Source: Cupriavidus sp. | GTDB lineage: Bacteria; Pseudomonadota; Gammaproteobacteria; Burkholderiales; Burkholderiaceae | DNA: 64,000 bases | Assembly: GCA_031180665.1 (NCBI GenBank) | Contig: JAPSLP010000018.1 | Location: 34,915-98,914 of the forward strand | Direction: 5' to 3' | Shown here: positions 1 through 7,745 of the stretch, in pieces | How the letters are laid out: the number at the start of each line of letters is the position of its first letter | Position numbering within the stretch: position 1 is the first letter of the stretch | Notes under the pieces: generated by a model | The model's database searches: none | Told to the model about the DNA's origin: nothing | What the model saw: the letters and a program-made list of their open reading frames with translations, nothing else | Program-made: the position numbers and the translations under genes

Positions 1-56
1 AGGGCAAGACCCAGCGCAGCCAGATCAAGGCATTGCGCGGGCGGGTGGCGGAGTAG
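1..56 (+). CDS. C-terminal end of an unidentified protein (partial)
   Basis: Reading frame 3 is open from the left edge and ends at a TAG at 54-56. The last residues read GKTQRSQIKALRGRVAE, a basic, probably helical tail. The gene begins outside the window, so its product cannot be named. It is followed at once by the C-rich repeat block. Another frame also runs through the edge, so this is only a plausible gene end. Confidence 0.3.
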   Translation, partial: GKTQRSQIKALRGRVAE

Positions 57-80
57 GGTGGCGGCACGCCCCCCTGGCCA

Positions 81-346
81 CTCGCCCCTCGCTCCCACGC
101 CTCTCGTCCCTTCGCCCCTCTCGCCCCTCGCCCCTCGCCCCTCGCCCCTCTCGCCCCTCGCCCCTCGCCCCTCGCCACTCGCCCCTCGCCCCTCGCCCCT
201 CGCCCCTCGCCCCTCGCCCCTCGCCCCTCGCCCCTCGACCCGTCGCCCCTCGGCCCCTCGGCCCCTCGGCCCCTCGGCCCCTCACCCCTCACCCCTCACT
301 CCTCACCCCTCACCCCTCACCCCTCACCCCTCACCCCTCACCCCTC
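81..346. repeat. Heptanucleotide tandem repeat array (GCCCCTC / ACCCCTC)
   Basis: The stretch is built almost wholly of three related blocks: GCCCCTC in period 7 (about 115-240), GGCCCCTC in period 8 (about 250-283), and ACCCCTC in period 7 (about 284-346). The complementary strand has runs of four G every three or four bases, the pattern expected to fold into G-quadruplexes. It lies between a gene end and the start of an MFS transporter gene. Reading through it gives a low-complexity PLAPRPS peptide that should not be taken as part of the transporter. Confidence 0.95.
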
Positions 347-450
347 CGCTTGGCAGAAATCCACGGATCGTTGTCCGAAGGCCAGGCGGCGGGACTTTTA
401 AGCTCGGTGCCATCCCTGCGAATGGCCAGGGAATCCCGAGGAAAGTCCCG

Positions 451-1653
451 ATGAAGCCGATGTCCCCGATGACCCATGCCCGCGTGCTGGCGATCTGCCA
501 GGCGCTATTCACGTCCGCACTGTCGGTCGACCTGACGCTGACCGGCCTGGTCGGCTACACACTGGCGCCCGACAAGGCGCTGGCCACCGTGCCGTTCGCG
601 CTGATCACGGTGGCATCGGCGGTGACCGCGATCGCCGCGGCCTTCCTGATCGAGCGGCTCGGGCGGCGGCTGGCCTTCTGCCTGGGCGGGATCGCCTGCA
701 CCGCGGGCGGGCTGATCTCGGTCTGGGCCATCGCCCATCACGATTTCCTGGCTTTCTGCGCCGGCACGGCACTGGTCGGCGTGTTCCAGGCGTTTGCGCG
801 CTTCTATCGGCTGGCCGCCGCCGATGCCGCGCCGACCGCCGACAAGCCGCGCGCGATCTCGGCCGTGCTGACCGGCGGCGTGGTCGCCGCGGTCTGCGGT
901 CCGGCCATCGCCGCCTGGTCCACCGACCTGATGAGCCCGCTGCCATTCGCCGGTTCCTATGCCGTGGTCGCGGCCTTCGGTGTGGCGACGGTGCTGCTGC
1001 TGGCGTTTGCCTATCGCGAGCCGCCTGCGCCGCCGGCCGGCAGCCACCCCGAGTCGCAATTGCCGGCGCGCCCCTTGGGCGAGATCGTGCGCCAGCCGGT
1101 GTTCCTGGCCGCCTTCGCCAACAACGGCATCGGCAACGCGGTGATGATGTTCGTGATGACCGCCACGCCGATCGCTGCGGTCGCTTGCAACCACACCATC
1201 GCGCAGGGCGCGCAGATCATCGAATGGCATCTGGTCGGCATGTATGCGCCGTCCTTCGTGTCGGGCTGGCTGCTGCAGCGCTTTGGCAATCCGGCGATGC
1301 TGATGGCCGGGATCGGGCTGTCGGCGCTGTCCAGCGTGATCGCGCTGGCCTCGACCTCGCTGCCCGCGTTTTATGCCGCCCTGCTTTGCCTGGGCGTGGG
1401 CTGGAATTTCATGTTCGTCGGCGGCACGACCCTGCTGACCAGCAGCTATCGCGATGCGGAGCGGGCGCGGACGCAGGCGGCGGCGGAGTTCTCCACCGCG
1501 GTGCTGACGGCGGTGGCAACGCTGGCGGCCGGCCAGATCCTGCACCACTACGGCTGGGATGCGGTGAACCTGGCGGCCTTGCCGGCGCTGGCGGTGGCGC
1601 TGCTGATCACGCTGGGCTGGCAGCGGCGCAGCCGGGCGCTGGCGCCGGTATGA
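451..1653 (+). CDS. MFS transporter
   Basis: A 400-residue protein with about twelve hydrophobic segments and the cytoplasmic loop motif ERLGRR after the second or third helix, typical of the major facilitator superfamily. The start at 451 is chosen because GAGGAAAG sits 7 bases upstream; the frame stays open farther left only because it runs through the heptamer repeat. The substrate cannot be read from the sequence. The next gene on the same strand, 101 bases on, is a GlxA-type AraC regulator, which may control it. Confidence is high for family and low for substrate. Confidence 0.85.
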   Translation: MKPMSPMTHARVLAICQALFTSALSVDLTLTGLVGYTLAPDKALATVPFALITVASAVTAIAAAFLIERLGRRLAFCLGGIACTAGGLISVWAIAHHDFLAFCAGTALVGVFQAFARFYRLAAADAAPTADKPRAISAVLTGGVVAAVCGPAIAAWSTDLMSPLPFAGSYAVVAAFGVATVLLLAFAYREPPAPPAGSHPESQLPARPLGEIVRQPVFLAAFANNGIGNAVMMFVMTATPIAAVACNHTIAQGAQIIEWHLVGMYAPSFVSGWLLQRFGNPAMLMAGIGLSALSSVIALASTSLPAFYAALLCLGVGWNFMFVGGTTLLTSSYRDAERARTQAAAEFSTAVLTAVATLAAGQILHHYGWDAVNLAALPALAVALLITLGWQRRSRALAPV

Positions 1654-1754
1654 TCGGCCGCATCCCGGCCTTCACGCTCGCGCTGGCGAGAACCTTGCCG
1701 CGTTCGCCGCCTTCGCCGCCTTTGTCCTTTTCGTCACCTGCGCCAACCAAGCCC

Positions 1755-2837
1755 ATGCCCAGCCATCTGCATTCCGTCCCCGACACGCCGCGCGTGGTGC
1801 TGATCGTCGCACCGGACCCGGCGCAGGAACTCGACGTGACCGGTCCCACCGCCGTGTTCGGGCAGGCCAACCGGCTGTCGGGGCGTGCGGGTCCGGCCTA
1901 TCACATCCGCATCGCCAGCGTCAGCGACGATGCCGTGATCCGTACCGAGAGCGGCATCCGGCTGCTTGCCGACGCGCCGTTCCACCGCATCGCCGAGTCG
2001 CTGCCCGGTCCGGTCGACACGCTGCTGCTGGCCGGGGGCTCGGGGCACGCGGCCGCCGCCGACAACGCCGCGCTGATCCACTGGCTGCGCGAGATGGCGC
2101 CGCGCGTGCGGCGGCTGGGCGCGGTCTGCACCGGCGCCTTCGTGCTGGCGGGCACCGGGCTGCTCGATACACAGCGCGCCACCACGCACTGGCGCCATGC
2201 CGAGAAACTGGCGCGGCGGCATCCGCGCGTGACGGTCGATGCCGATCCGATCTGGATCCAGGCCGGGCGCCTGTACACGTCGGCCGGCGTCACCGCGGGC
2301 ATGGACCTGTCACTGGCGCTGGTCGAGGACGATCTGGGGCATGCCACCTCGCTGGCGGTGGCGCGGGAGCTGGTGCTGTTCCTGCGGCGGCCGGGCAGCC
2401 AGGCGCAATTCTCCAGCGCGCTGCAGGCGCAGGCGGCGCAGAGTCCGGAACTGAGGGAGTTGCAGGGGTGGATCGCCGACCATCTCGACGCGGACCTGTC
2501 GGTCGGTGCGCTGGCCGAGCGCGTGGCGATGAGCCCGCGCAACTTCGCGCGGGTGTTCGCACGGCAAGTGGGGCAGACACCGGCCCGCTATGTCGAGACG
2601 CAGCGGGTCGAGGCGGCGCGGCGGATGCTGGAACAGAGCGACCGCCGGCTCGAGACGGTGGCGCGCATGGCGGGGTTCGGCAGCGCCGACGGCATGCGCC
2701 AGGCCTTCCTGCGCCATCTGCGCACCACGCCGGAACGCTATCGCGCCGCGTTCCGCGCGCAGTCGACGCAAATGCAGACGCAAACGCAGACGCAGACCCC
2801 GGCGCCGCGACAGCAACCGGTCAACGCGGCCGCCTGA
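1755..2837 (+). CDS. GlxA family transcriptional regulator (DJ-1/PfpI domain plus AraC HTH)
   Basis: A 360-residue two-domain protein. Residues 10-190 form a class I glutamine amidotransferase-like DJ-1/PfpI fold, with the nucleophile elbow GAVCTGAFVLA. Residues about 220-325 hold two AraC-type helix-turn-helix motifs (LSVGALAERVAMSPRNFARVF and LETVARMAGFGSADGMRQAF). Members of this family act as activators of catabolic genes. The C-terminus carries a short TQTQTQTQ run coded by a repeated ACGCAG. The frame is open upstream; the ATG at 1755 is the first start that fits the domain. The upstream MFS gene on the same strand is a natural candidate target, by position only. Confidence 0.88.
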   Translation: MPSHLHSVPDTPRVVLIVAPDPAQELDVTGPTAVFGQANRLSGRAGPAYHIRIASVSDDAVIRTESGIRLLADAPFHRIAESLPGPVDTLLLAGGSGHAAAADNAALIHWLREMAPRVRRLGAVCTGAFVLAGTGLLDTQRATTHWRHAEKLARRHPRVTVDADPIWIQAGRLYTSAGVTAGMDLSLALVEDDLGHATSLAVARELVLFLRRPGSQAQFSSALQAQAAQSPELRELQGWIADHLDADLSVGALAERVAMSPRNFARVFARQVGQTPARYVETQRVEAARRMLEQSDRRLETVARMAGFGSADGMRQAFLRHLRTTPERYRAAFRAQSTQMQTQTQTQTPAPRQQPVNAAA

Positions 2838-2846
2838 AGCGGCCGC
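2826..2846. terminator. Possible hairpin between convergent genes
   Basis: Two copies of the self-complementary octamer GCGGCCGC lie 5 bases apart, so the DNA can form an 8-pair stem whose loop holds the TGA of the AraC-type regulator gene. htpX arrives from the other strand and ends at 2868. There is no T run, so intrinsic termination is uncertain. Confidence 0.35.
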
Positions 2847-2867
2847 CGCCGGCACTGCCGGTCAATC

Positions 2868-3746
2868 TCAGCGCGTGCCCTGCAGCGCCGCGATGCGGGC
2901 CTCGATCGGCGGATGGCTGGAGAACAGCGCCAGCCACGACTTGCCGCCCGAGATGCCCATCGCCTGCATGTTCTGCGGCAGGCCATCGGCTTGCATGCCG
3001 CCGAGGCGGCGCAGCGCGGCCACCATCGGCGAGGGCGTGCCCATCAGCCGCGAAGCGCCCGCGTCGGCGCGGAATTCGCGATGGCGCGAGAACGCGGCGA
3101 CGATGATGCTGGCGAGGATGCCGAACACGATTTCGCAGACGATCACCGTGACGATGTAGCCGATGCCGGGGCCGCTCGATTCCTCGTCGTTACGGCGCAG
3201 CATCGAGTCGACGAAGTAGCCGACGATGCGGGCAAGGAAGATCACGAAAGTGTTCACCACGCCCTGGATCAGCGTCAGCGTCACCATGTCGCCGTTGGCC
3301 ACGTGTGCGACCTCGTGCGCCAGCACGGCCTCGACCTCGTCGCGGGACATGCTCTGCAACAGGCCGGTCGACACCGCGACCAGCGAGCTCTTCTTGGTGG
3401 CGCCGGTGGCGAAGGCATTGGGCTCGCCCTCGTAGATGGCGACCTCGGGCATCGGCAGGCCGGCGCGCTGCGCCAGCTTCTCGACGGTCTGCATCAGCCA
3501 CAGCTCGGTGCTGGTGCTTGGATGGGTAATGACCTGCGCGCCGGTCGACCATTTGGCGATGGTCTTGGACATCAGCAGCGAAATGAAGGCGCCGCCGAAG
3601 CCCATCAGCGCGGCGAACGCGAGCAGCGTGCCGAGGTTCAGGCCGTTGGCGGTCAGGAAGCGATTCACGCCGAGCAGGCTCGCGGTGATGCTCAGCACGA
3701 TCATGACGGCGAGGTTGGTCGCCAGGAAAAGCAGGACGCGTTTCAT
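2868..3746 (-). CDS. htpX: Protease HtpX, membrane zinc metalloprotease
   Basis: A 292-residue protein with two N-terminal membrane helices (about residues 3-25 and 38-60), the zinc motif HEVAH at residues 144-148, further hydrophobic segments around 155-215, and the downstream glutamate in the [12 protein letters not shown] segment. This is the M48 peptidase HtpX, which helps FtsH degrade misfolded membrane proteins at the inner membrane. Length and N-terminus ([11 protein letters not shown]) match the family closely. It is convergent with the AraC-type regulator and stands as a single gene. Heat-shock control is usual in the family but no sigma-32 promoter was identified here. Confidence 0.97.
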   Translation of the reverse strand: MKRVLLFLATNLAVMIVLSITASLLGVNRFLTANGLNLGTLLAFAALMGFGGAFISLLMSKTIAKWSTGAQVITHPSTSTELWLMQTVEKLAQRAGLPMPEVAIYEGEPNAFATGATKKSSLVAVSTGLLQSMSRDEVEAVLAHEVAHVANGDMVTLTLIQGVVNTFVIFLARIVGYFVDSMLRRNDEESSGPGIGYIVTVIVCEIVFGILASIIVAAFSRHREFRADAGASRLMGTPSPMVAALRRLGGMQADGLPQNMQAMGISGGKSWLALFSSHPPIEARIAALQGTR

Positions 3747-3849
3747 CTTGGTTCAGTCAACAGGGAAAAAGGCGCGGACAGGGCCGCATGGCGAAGGCCC
3801 GTGAGCGATCACGGGGCTTCGGGTTCGGAAACGGCGCGCAGGGCCGGGA

Positions 3850-4398
3850 TCAGCCGCGCGGCGGGCGCGGCAGCAGGGGCAGGTCGGGTTCGGGCAGCCG
3901 CAGCGCGGCGTAGGCAGGCGGGCCGGTACGGCCGCCGGCGTCCGTCATCGCGGGCGCCGAGGGGAGCAGCAGCTGTTCGGCCAGATCGGCGCCGGACGGC
4001 GCGGCTTCGCCGGCGTCGGCGAGCGGGGTCGAGCCGGGCGCGTTGGAGTCCGATGCCGGATCGCCGATCGCGCTCAACGGATCGGATGCGCTGGCGGCGC
4101 TGGCCCGGACCGTGTCGATGATGCCGGCGACGCCGATCGCTTCGGCGAACTCGACGGATTCGATTCCGTGCACCGCCGCGTCGCCCGTGGGCATGCCGGC
4201 GCCTGCCCAGCCATGCAGGGGCAGCAGGGCAAGCAGCAGCGGCAGCAGCGACAGCCGGAGCAGCCGCTGCAGCGATCGCACGAAGGTGGCGGGGCGCAGC
4301 ACGAGGTTCGAGTGGGGTATCGAAAAAGTACCGGGCGGGTACGCTGGCCCACCCGGTTGCGGCGATTCTACCTGAGATGCGAACGCGCCATTCGCCAT
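3850..4398 (-). CDS. Hypothetical exported protein divergent from a MerR regulator
   Basis: The product is about 182 residues if started at the ATG at 4398. No family is recognised. A strongly hydrophobic stretch (LLRLSLLPLLLALLPL, then GWAGAG) looks like a signal peptide with a cleavage site, but lies about 45 residues in; a GTG at 4281 would put it at the true N-terminus. The mature part is acidic, rich in Ala, Pro, Ser and Asp, and ends in a proline-rich tail. It is transcribed away from the PbrR/CadR-like gene, the position usually held by the metal-resistance target, so a role in metal response is a guess from location. Start and even coding status are uncertain. Confidence 0.45.
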   Translation of the reverse strand: MANGAFASQVESPQPGGPAYPPGTFSIPHSNLVLRPATFVRSLQRLLRLSLLPLLLALLPLHGWAGAGMPTGDAAVHGIESVEFAEAIGVAGIIDTVRASAASASDPLSAIGDPASDSNAPGSTPLADAGEAAPSGADLAEQLLLPSAPAMTDAGGRTGPPAYAALRLPEPDLPLLPRPPRG

Positions 4399-4514
4399 GG
4401 GAGATCGCCCCAAATTGTGTGCCCCCGGGAAGACAGGGAGCCCGCGGCCCCGGGCATCGAAGCGAGCCCGTCACCGGCAGGCGGCTCCGCGCTGGACTAC
4501 ACTGCCCCTTGAAA

Positions 4515-4535
4515 ACCCTGTAATCGCTACAAGGT
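4515..4535. promoter_or_regulatory. MerR-family (PbrR/CadR-type) operator
   Basis: An imperfect inverted repeat, ACCCTGTA (4515-4522), 5 bases, TACAAGGT (4528-4535), matching in 7 of 8 positions. The arms resemble the ACCCTRTAG half-sites bound by PbrR and CadR. It ends 7 bases before the ATG of the MerR gene, so it is placed for autoregulation, and may also serve the divergent exported orphan. Confidence 0.65.
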
Positions 4536-4542
4536 GAGTGTC

Positions 4543-4986
4543 ATGAGAATCGGAGAACTGGCCCGCCAGTCGGGCTGCGACGTGGAGACGATCCGCTACT
4601 ACGAGCGCGAAGGCCTGCTCGATGCGCCCCAGCGCGAGGACAACGGCTATCGCCGCTACGGCGAGGCCCATCTGGTGCAACTGAACTTCGTCCGCCATTG
4701 CCGCTCGCTGGGCATGAGCCTGTCCGACGTGCGCCGGCTGCGCGATTTCGCGCGCGACCCGAGCGCGGCCTGCGACGGCATCAATTCGCTGCTGGACCGG
4801 CAGATCGAGCAGATCCACGCGCAGCGTCTTGCGCTGGAGGCGCTGGAGAGCCAATTGCGGGCGCTGCGGCATACCTGCGAGGAGGGCCACCGGGCCAGCG
4901 AATGCGGCATCCTGCAGAACCTGCAGCAGGCGGCCGGCGGCGGACCGTGCGAGTGCCACCGCACCGAAGCCGCGCCCCCGCACTGA
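4543..4986 (+). CDS. MerR family regulator, PbrR/CadR (Pb/Cd/Zn-responsive) type
   Basis: A 147-residue protein with the MerR winged helix at residues 1-70 (MRIGELARQSG, TIRYYEREGLL) and a long dimerisation helix at 80-115. Metal-binding cysteines are at 77, 112 and 121; that spacing matches PbrR-like lead sensors better than CadR, whose last cysteine is closer, from family knowledge. Such proteins bind an elongated promoter and activate it when metal binds. The ATG at 4543 is preferred over the GTG at 4534 because it gives the standard N-terminus. No efflux ATPase or czc gene lies nearby in the window, which is unusual. Confidence 0.85.
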   Translation: MRIGELARQSGCDVETIRYYEREGLLDAPQREDNGYRRYGEAHLVQLNFVRHCRSLGMSLSDVRRLRDFARDPSAACDGINSLLDRQIEQIHAQRLALEALESQLRALRHTCEEGHRASECGILQNLQQAAGGGPCECHRTEAAPPH

Positions 4987-5581
4987 CCGGCGGCGGTCCG
5001 GGGCCACGCCGCTTTGCCGGTGCTGTGCTAGCATCCCGCTAACCGGTCACGCGATTCGTCGCGCCCGCTTTTTTTTTGAGGCCCCGGTTTTCGTTTCCGG
5101 ATTCCGATGTTCGGGCCACATGGCCTGCCGGACCGCCGGGGCCGAATTCCAACCGATACCTTTGCCGATGTTCGCTCGTCGCTTCGTCTCGTTCGCCCAG
5201 GCCCGCCGCCTTGCCCGGCTGGCTGGCGCGCGCGTGGCGCGGCAGATCGCGAACGCGGCCCGCATGCGCGCGCCGCTGATGCGCGCACCGCGCATGGCGG
5301 CGAGCCTTGCCGTCGTCCCTCCCCGCCGGATCACGCGCCGAATCTCCGCCCCGCTTGATCCCGCCCGGTTCCCAGCCTAGCCGCACCGCAGTCGCGCCGG
5401 GCCAGCCGAACCGGGCCCGAGCCTCCTTTTCCGGATCGTTTTCCCGCCACGCGCGCCGCTCGGAGTTGCCGCACGCGGGACGCCCACCGGCACATCGCCG
5501 CGCGGACGTCGATCCTGCCGAATCCAACCAGACAAGCAAGACAAGCGCGCCCAGGCGCGCACAAGCCATACAGGAGCCGCC
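4987..5581. other. 595-base gap without a convincing gene
   Basis: Between the MerR gene and rnk. It holds a T9 run near 5070, which may mark transcript end for the regulator, and a 70-codon frame from an ATG at 5168 to a TAG at 5380 whose product is only Arg/Ala-rich and has no ribosome site. The rnk promoter or a long leader probably lies in the right half, but no clear -35/-10 pair was found. Confidence 0.5.
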
Positions 5582-6001
5582 ATGACCGCATCCGCTTCGC
5601 AGCAGCCCACGCTGTACCTGACCGAACTCGACGTGACCCGACTGGAGCGCATCGCCAGCCGCGCCCCCGCCAACGGCATCGCCGAGATGCTGGACGACCT
5701 GCTGGCGCGCGCGGCAATCGTGCCGCCCGACGCGATCCCGCAGGACGTGGTGACGATGAACTCGACGGTGCGCTGCGCGCTGGAAGGCGACCCCGCGCCG
5801 CGCGAGTGGACGCTGGTGTACCCGGACAACGCGGACTTCGAGGCGGGCCGGATCTCGGTGTTTTCGCCGGTCGGCCAGGCGCTGCTGGGTGCCCGGGCCG
5901 GGGAGTCGGTCAGCTACCGGCTGCCGGACGGTCGCGAGCAGCGGGTGACGGTGCTCGAGCTGTCCTATCAGCCCGAGGCCAACGGCCAGTTCACGCTGTA
6001 G
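5582..6001 (+). CDS. rnk: Nucleoside diphosphate kinase regulator Rnk
   Basis: A 139-residue protein ending in the GreA/GreB C-terminal FKBP-like domain: VTMNSTVRCAL, VYPDNADFEAGRISVFSPVGQALLG, and the GESVSYRLPDGREQRVTVLEL strand. The N-terminal part is a short coiled coil rather than the long GreA one. Rnk binds RNA polymerase without cleaving transcripts, and was named for its effect on nucleoside diphosphate kinase. GGAGCCGCC just before the ATG supports the start. The TAG stop is followed by an exact 12-base duplication of the gene end. The gene appears monocistronic with its own terminator. Confidence 0.93.
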   Translation: MTASASQQPTLYLTELDVTRLERIASRAPANGIAEMLDDLLARAAIVPPDAIPQDVVTMNSTVRCALEGDPAPREWTLVYPDNADFEAGRISVFSPVGQALLGARAGESVSYRLPDGREQRVTVLELSYQPEANGQFTL

Positions 6002-6012
6002 TTCACGCTGTA
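5989..6012 (+). repeat. 12-base tandem duplication over the rnk stop codon
   Basis: GTTCACGCTGTA occurs twice in a row (5989-6000 and 6001-6012). The first copy carries the TAG of rnk; the second gives an in-frame TAA four codons later, so readthrough would add only a few residues. Confidence 0.9.
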
Positions 6013-6032
6013 AAGGGTCGGCCGCCCGGCCC

Positions 6033-6062
6033 GCGGCGCCTCGTTGGGGGCGCCGCTTGTTC
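6033..6062 (+). terminator. rnk terminator hairpin
   Basis: GCGGCGCC (6033-6040) and GGCGCCGC (6049-6056) form a perfect 8-pair stem with an 8-base loop, followed by TTGTT. It stands 31 bases after the rnk stop and well before the next promoter region. Confidence 0.65.
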
Positions 6063-6227
6063 CGCCACGTTGTCGTTTCACGGCGCACAACTCACCGTTC
6101 GTCGCAGCCCCATTTGTGGCCGCAAGGCCAGGGACTAACCTTCAACCCGTGCTCACATGGCGACATAGATCGCCCAGGGGCAGCAGGTAGCTGACACATA
6201 AATAAAGCTCAGTTGAAGGAGTCCCAA

Positions 6228-6581
6228 ATGATCACCAGCCGTATCATCGGCGGCGCGTTGGCCGTCATCGTGGCTGCGACCTCGGCCGTTGCCGTGGCCG
6301 CGCCCGCTACCTCGAGCAAGGTCGGCAAGTTCGACGTCTATGCCGATGCGCTGCGCTCCGGCAAGTTCAACACCTTCACGGACGGCGCCCGCCAGGGCAA
6401 GTTCGATACCTTCAGCGAAGGCGCGCGCCAGGGCCAGTTCGATCCCTATAGCGAAGGCAGCCGCCAGGGCCAGTTCGACACTTTCAGCGAAGGCGCCCGT
6501 GCGCCGAGCGGCGAAATTGCCGCCTCCTCGCTGGACAATGCCCGCAGCGGCGACGGCACGCTGTACGGCTATCGCGTCTGA
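6228..6581 (+). CDS. Small exported protein with five 12-residue repeats
   Basis: A 117-residue protein with an N-terminal signal peptide (MITSRIIGGALAVIVAATSAVAVAAP) and a mature region of five consecutive 12-residue units, DNA period 36, from 6324 to 6503. The units read GKFDVYADALRS, GKFNTFTDGARQ, GKFDTFSEGARQ, GQFDPYSEGSRQ and GQFDTFSEGARA. Consensus is G-K/Q-F-D-x-F/Y-S-E-G-A-R-Q. A short tail ends in GDGTLYGYRV. GAAGGAG before the ATG at 6228 sets the start; an in-frame AUG at 6213 overlaps that site. It sits alone behind the rnk terminator. Function is unknown; the aromatic/acidic repeats suggest a periplasmic or surface scaffold, which is inference. Confidence 0.75.
   Translation: MITSRIIGGALAVIVAATSAVAVAAPATSSKVGKFDVYADALRSGKFNTFTDGARQGKFDTFSEGARQGQFDPYSEGSRQGQFDTFSEGARAPSGEIAASSLDNARSGDGTLYGYRV
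6324..6503 (+). repeat. 36-base repeat, five copies, coding
   Basis: Five in-frame copies of a 36-base unit beginning GGCAAGTTCGA or GGCCAGTTCGA encode the 12-residue repeats of the exported protein. Copies 3 and 5 are the most alike; copy 1 is the most diverged. Confidence 0.9.
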
Positions 6582-6754
6582 CGTCGCGCCGGCGCCGCGT
6601 CCCGCGTGGCCCCGCCGGGCCACCGCCACGCAAGCGCGCCGGCCGCACCGGTTTATCTCCCACCTGCCCGGTTGACCTCCTTTCCTCCTTCTCTCTCTCT
6701 CCGGGTGGGTGTTTTTTATTCCACAGGTCCGCGGCCGATCGAGCGCGCCGGTCG

Positions 6755-7624
6755 TTACAGCTGGCGCGCCGCGAAGGCGTCGCAGCGGCCGATATCCGCC
6801 GATTCGAGCCCGCGCCGCAGCCAGCGGACCCGCTGCTCGCTGGTGCCGTGCGTGAAGGCTTCGGGCACGACATAGCCTTGCGACTGGCGCTGCAGCCGGT
6901 CGTCGCCGATCGCGGCAGCGGCCTGCAGCCCCTCTTCGATATCCCCGGGTTCGAGCAACTGCTGATTCGCCCGTTGCGCGGCCGCGGCCCACACTCCGGC
7001 CAGGCAATCGGCCTGCAGCTCCATCCGCACCGACAGCTGATTGGCCTGCGCCTCGCCCATGCGGCGGCGCGCGCTGTCGACCTTGTCGGCCACGCCGAGC
7101 AGGTGCTGCACATGGTGGCCGACCTCGTGCGCGATCACATAGGCCTGGGCGAAGTCGCCAGCCGCGCCGAAGCGCTTGCGCAGTTCGTCGTAGAACGCCA
7201 GGTCGATATAGACCTTCTGGTCGGCCGGGCAATAGAACGGTCCCATCGCGGACTGGCCCATGCCGCAGGCGGTCTGCGTCGCGCCGGTGAACAGCACCAG
7301 CGTCGGCGGCTCGTAGCGCCGGTTCAGCTCGGTTTCGAACAGCCGCGACCAGGTGCGCTCGGTGCTGCCGAGCACCTTGCGCACGAACACGGACATGGGA
7401 TCGTTGGCGGGCGGGCCCTGGGTGGCCTGCTGCTGCGGGGCCTCGGACTGCTGCAGCACCGAGGCGCCCTGCATGATCACGGTGGGATCGATGCCGAAGA
7501 AGTACGAGGCGGCGAGGGCGATCAGGATCGTGCCGATGCCGATCGTCTTGCGACCGGCTCCGAAGCCCCTGCCACCTCGCCGGTCTTCCACATGTTGGCT
7601 TTCGGCTTCGTCGTCAAGGCGCAT
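6755..7624 (-). CDS. ypfJ: YpfJ family neutral zinc metallopeptidase
   Basis: A 289-residue protein. Residues 1-25 are charged, residues 28-46 form one membrane helix, a Gln/Pro-rich linker follows, and the rest is the DUF/COG2321 peptidase domain. The zinc motif is HEVGHH at 166-171; the upstream PFYCPADQKVYIDLAFYDEL and downstream MELQADCLAGVW segments are hallmarks of the family. It is expected to be anchored in the inner membrane with the catalytic domain outside. Substrates are not known. It is on the same strand as pyk but 121 bases away, and probably transcribed separately. Confidence 0.93.
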   Translation of the reverse strand: MRLDDEAESQHVEDRRGGRGFGAGRKTIGIGTILIALAASYFFGIDPTVIMQGASVLQQSEAPQQQATQGPPANDPMSVFVRKVLGSTERTWSRLFETELNRRYEPPTLVLFTGATQTACGMGQSAMGPFYCPADQKVYIDLAFYDELRKRFGAAGDFAQAYVIAHEVGHHVQHLLGVADKVDSARRRMGEAQANQLSVRMELQADCLAGVWAAAAQRANQQLLEPGDIEEGLQAAAAIGDDRLQRQSQGYVVPEAFTHGTSEQRVRWLRRGLESADIGRCDAFAARQL

Positions 7625-7745
7625 GGTGGCTCCGCTGGTTCAGGGACGCGGCCACGGGAGACGGGCGAAGGAAGCCCGGCCGCGAAGTGCCGCCAAGTAT
7701 AGCAATGGCGGCACTGGCGCGGGCTTGCGGGAAGCGCGCCCCGGC

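Noticed and set aside
81..346. Possible CRISPR array
   Set aside because: The unit is 7-8 bases with no spacers and there are no cas genes.
58..450. Open frame that would extend the MFS transporter by 131 residues
   Set aside because: The added part is only repeat-coded PLAPRPS low complexity; a ribosome site and normal N-terminus occur at 451.
5168..5380. 70-codon Arg/Ala-rich frame before rnk
   Set aside because: No ribosome site, and composition is what random GC-rich DNA gives.
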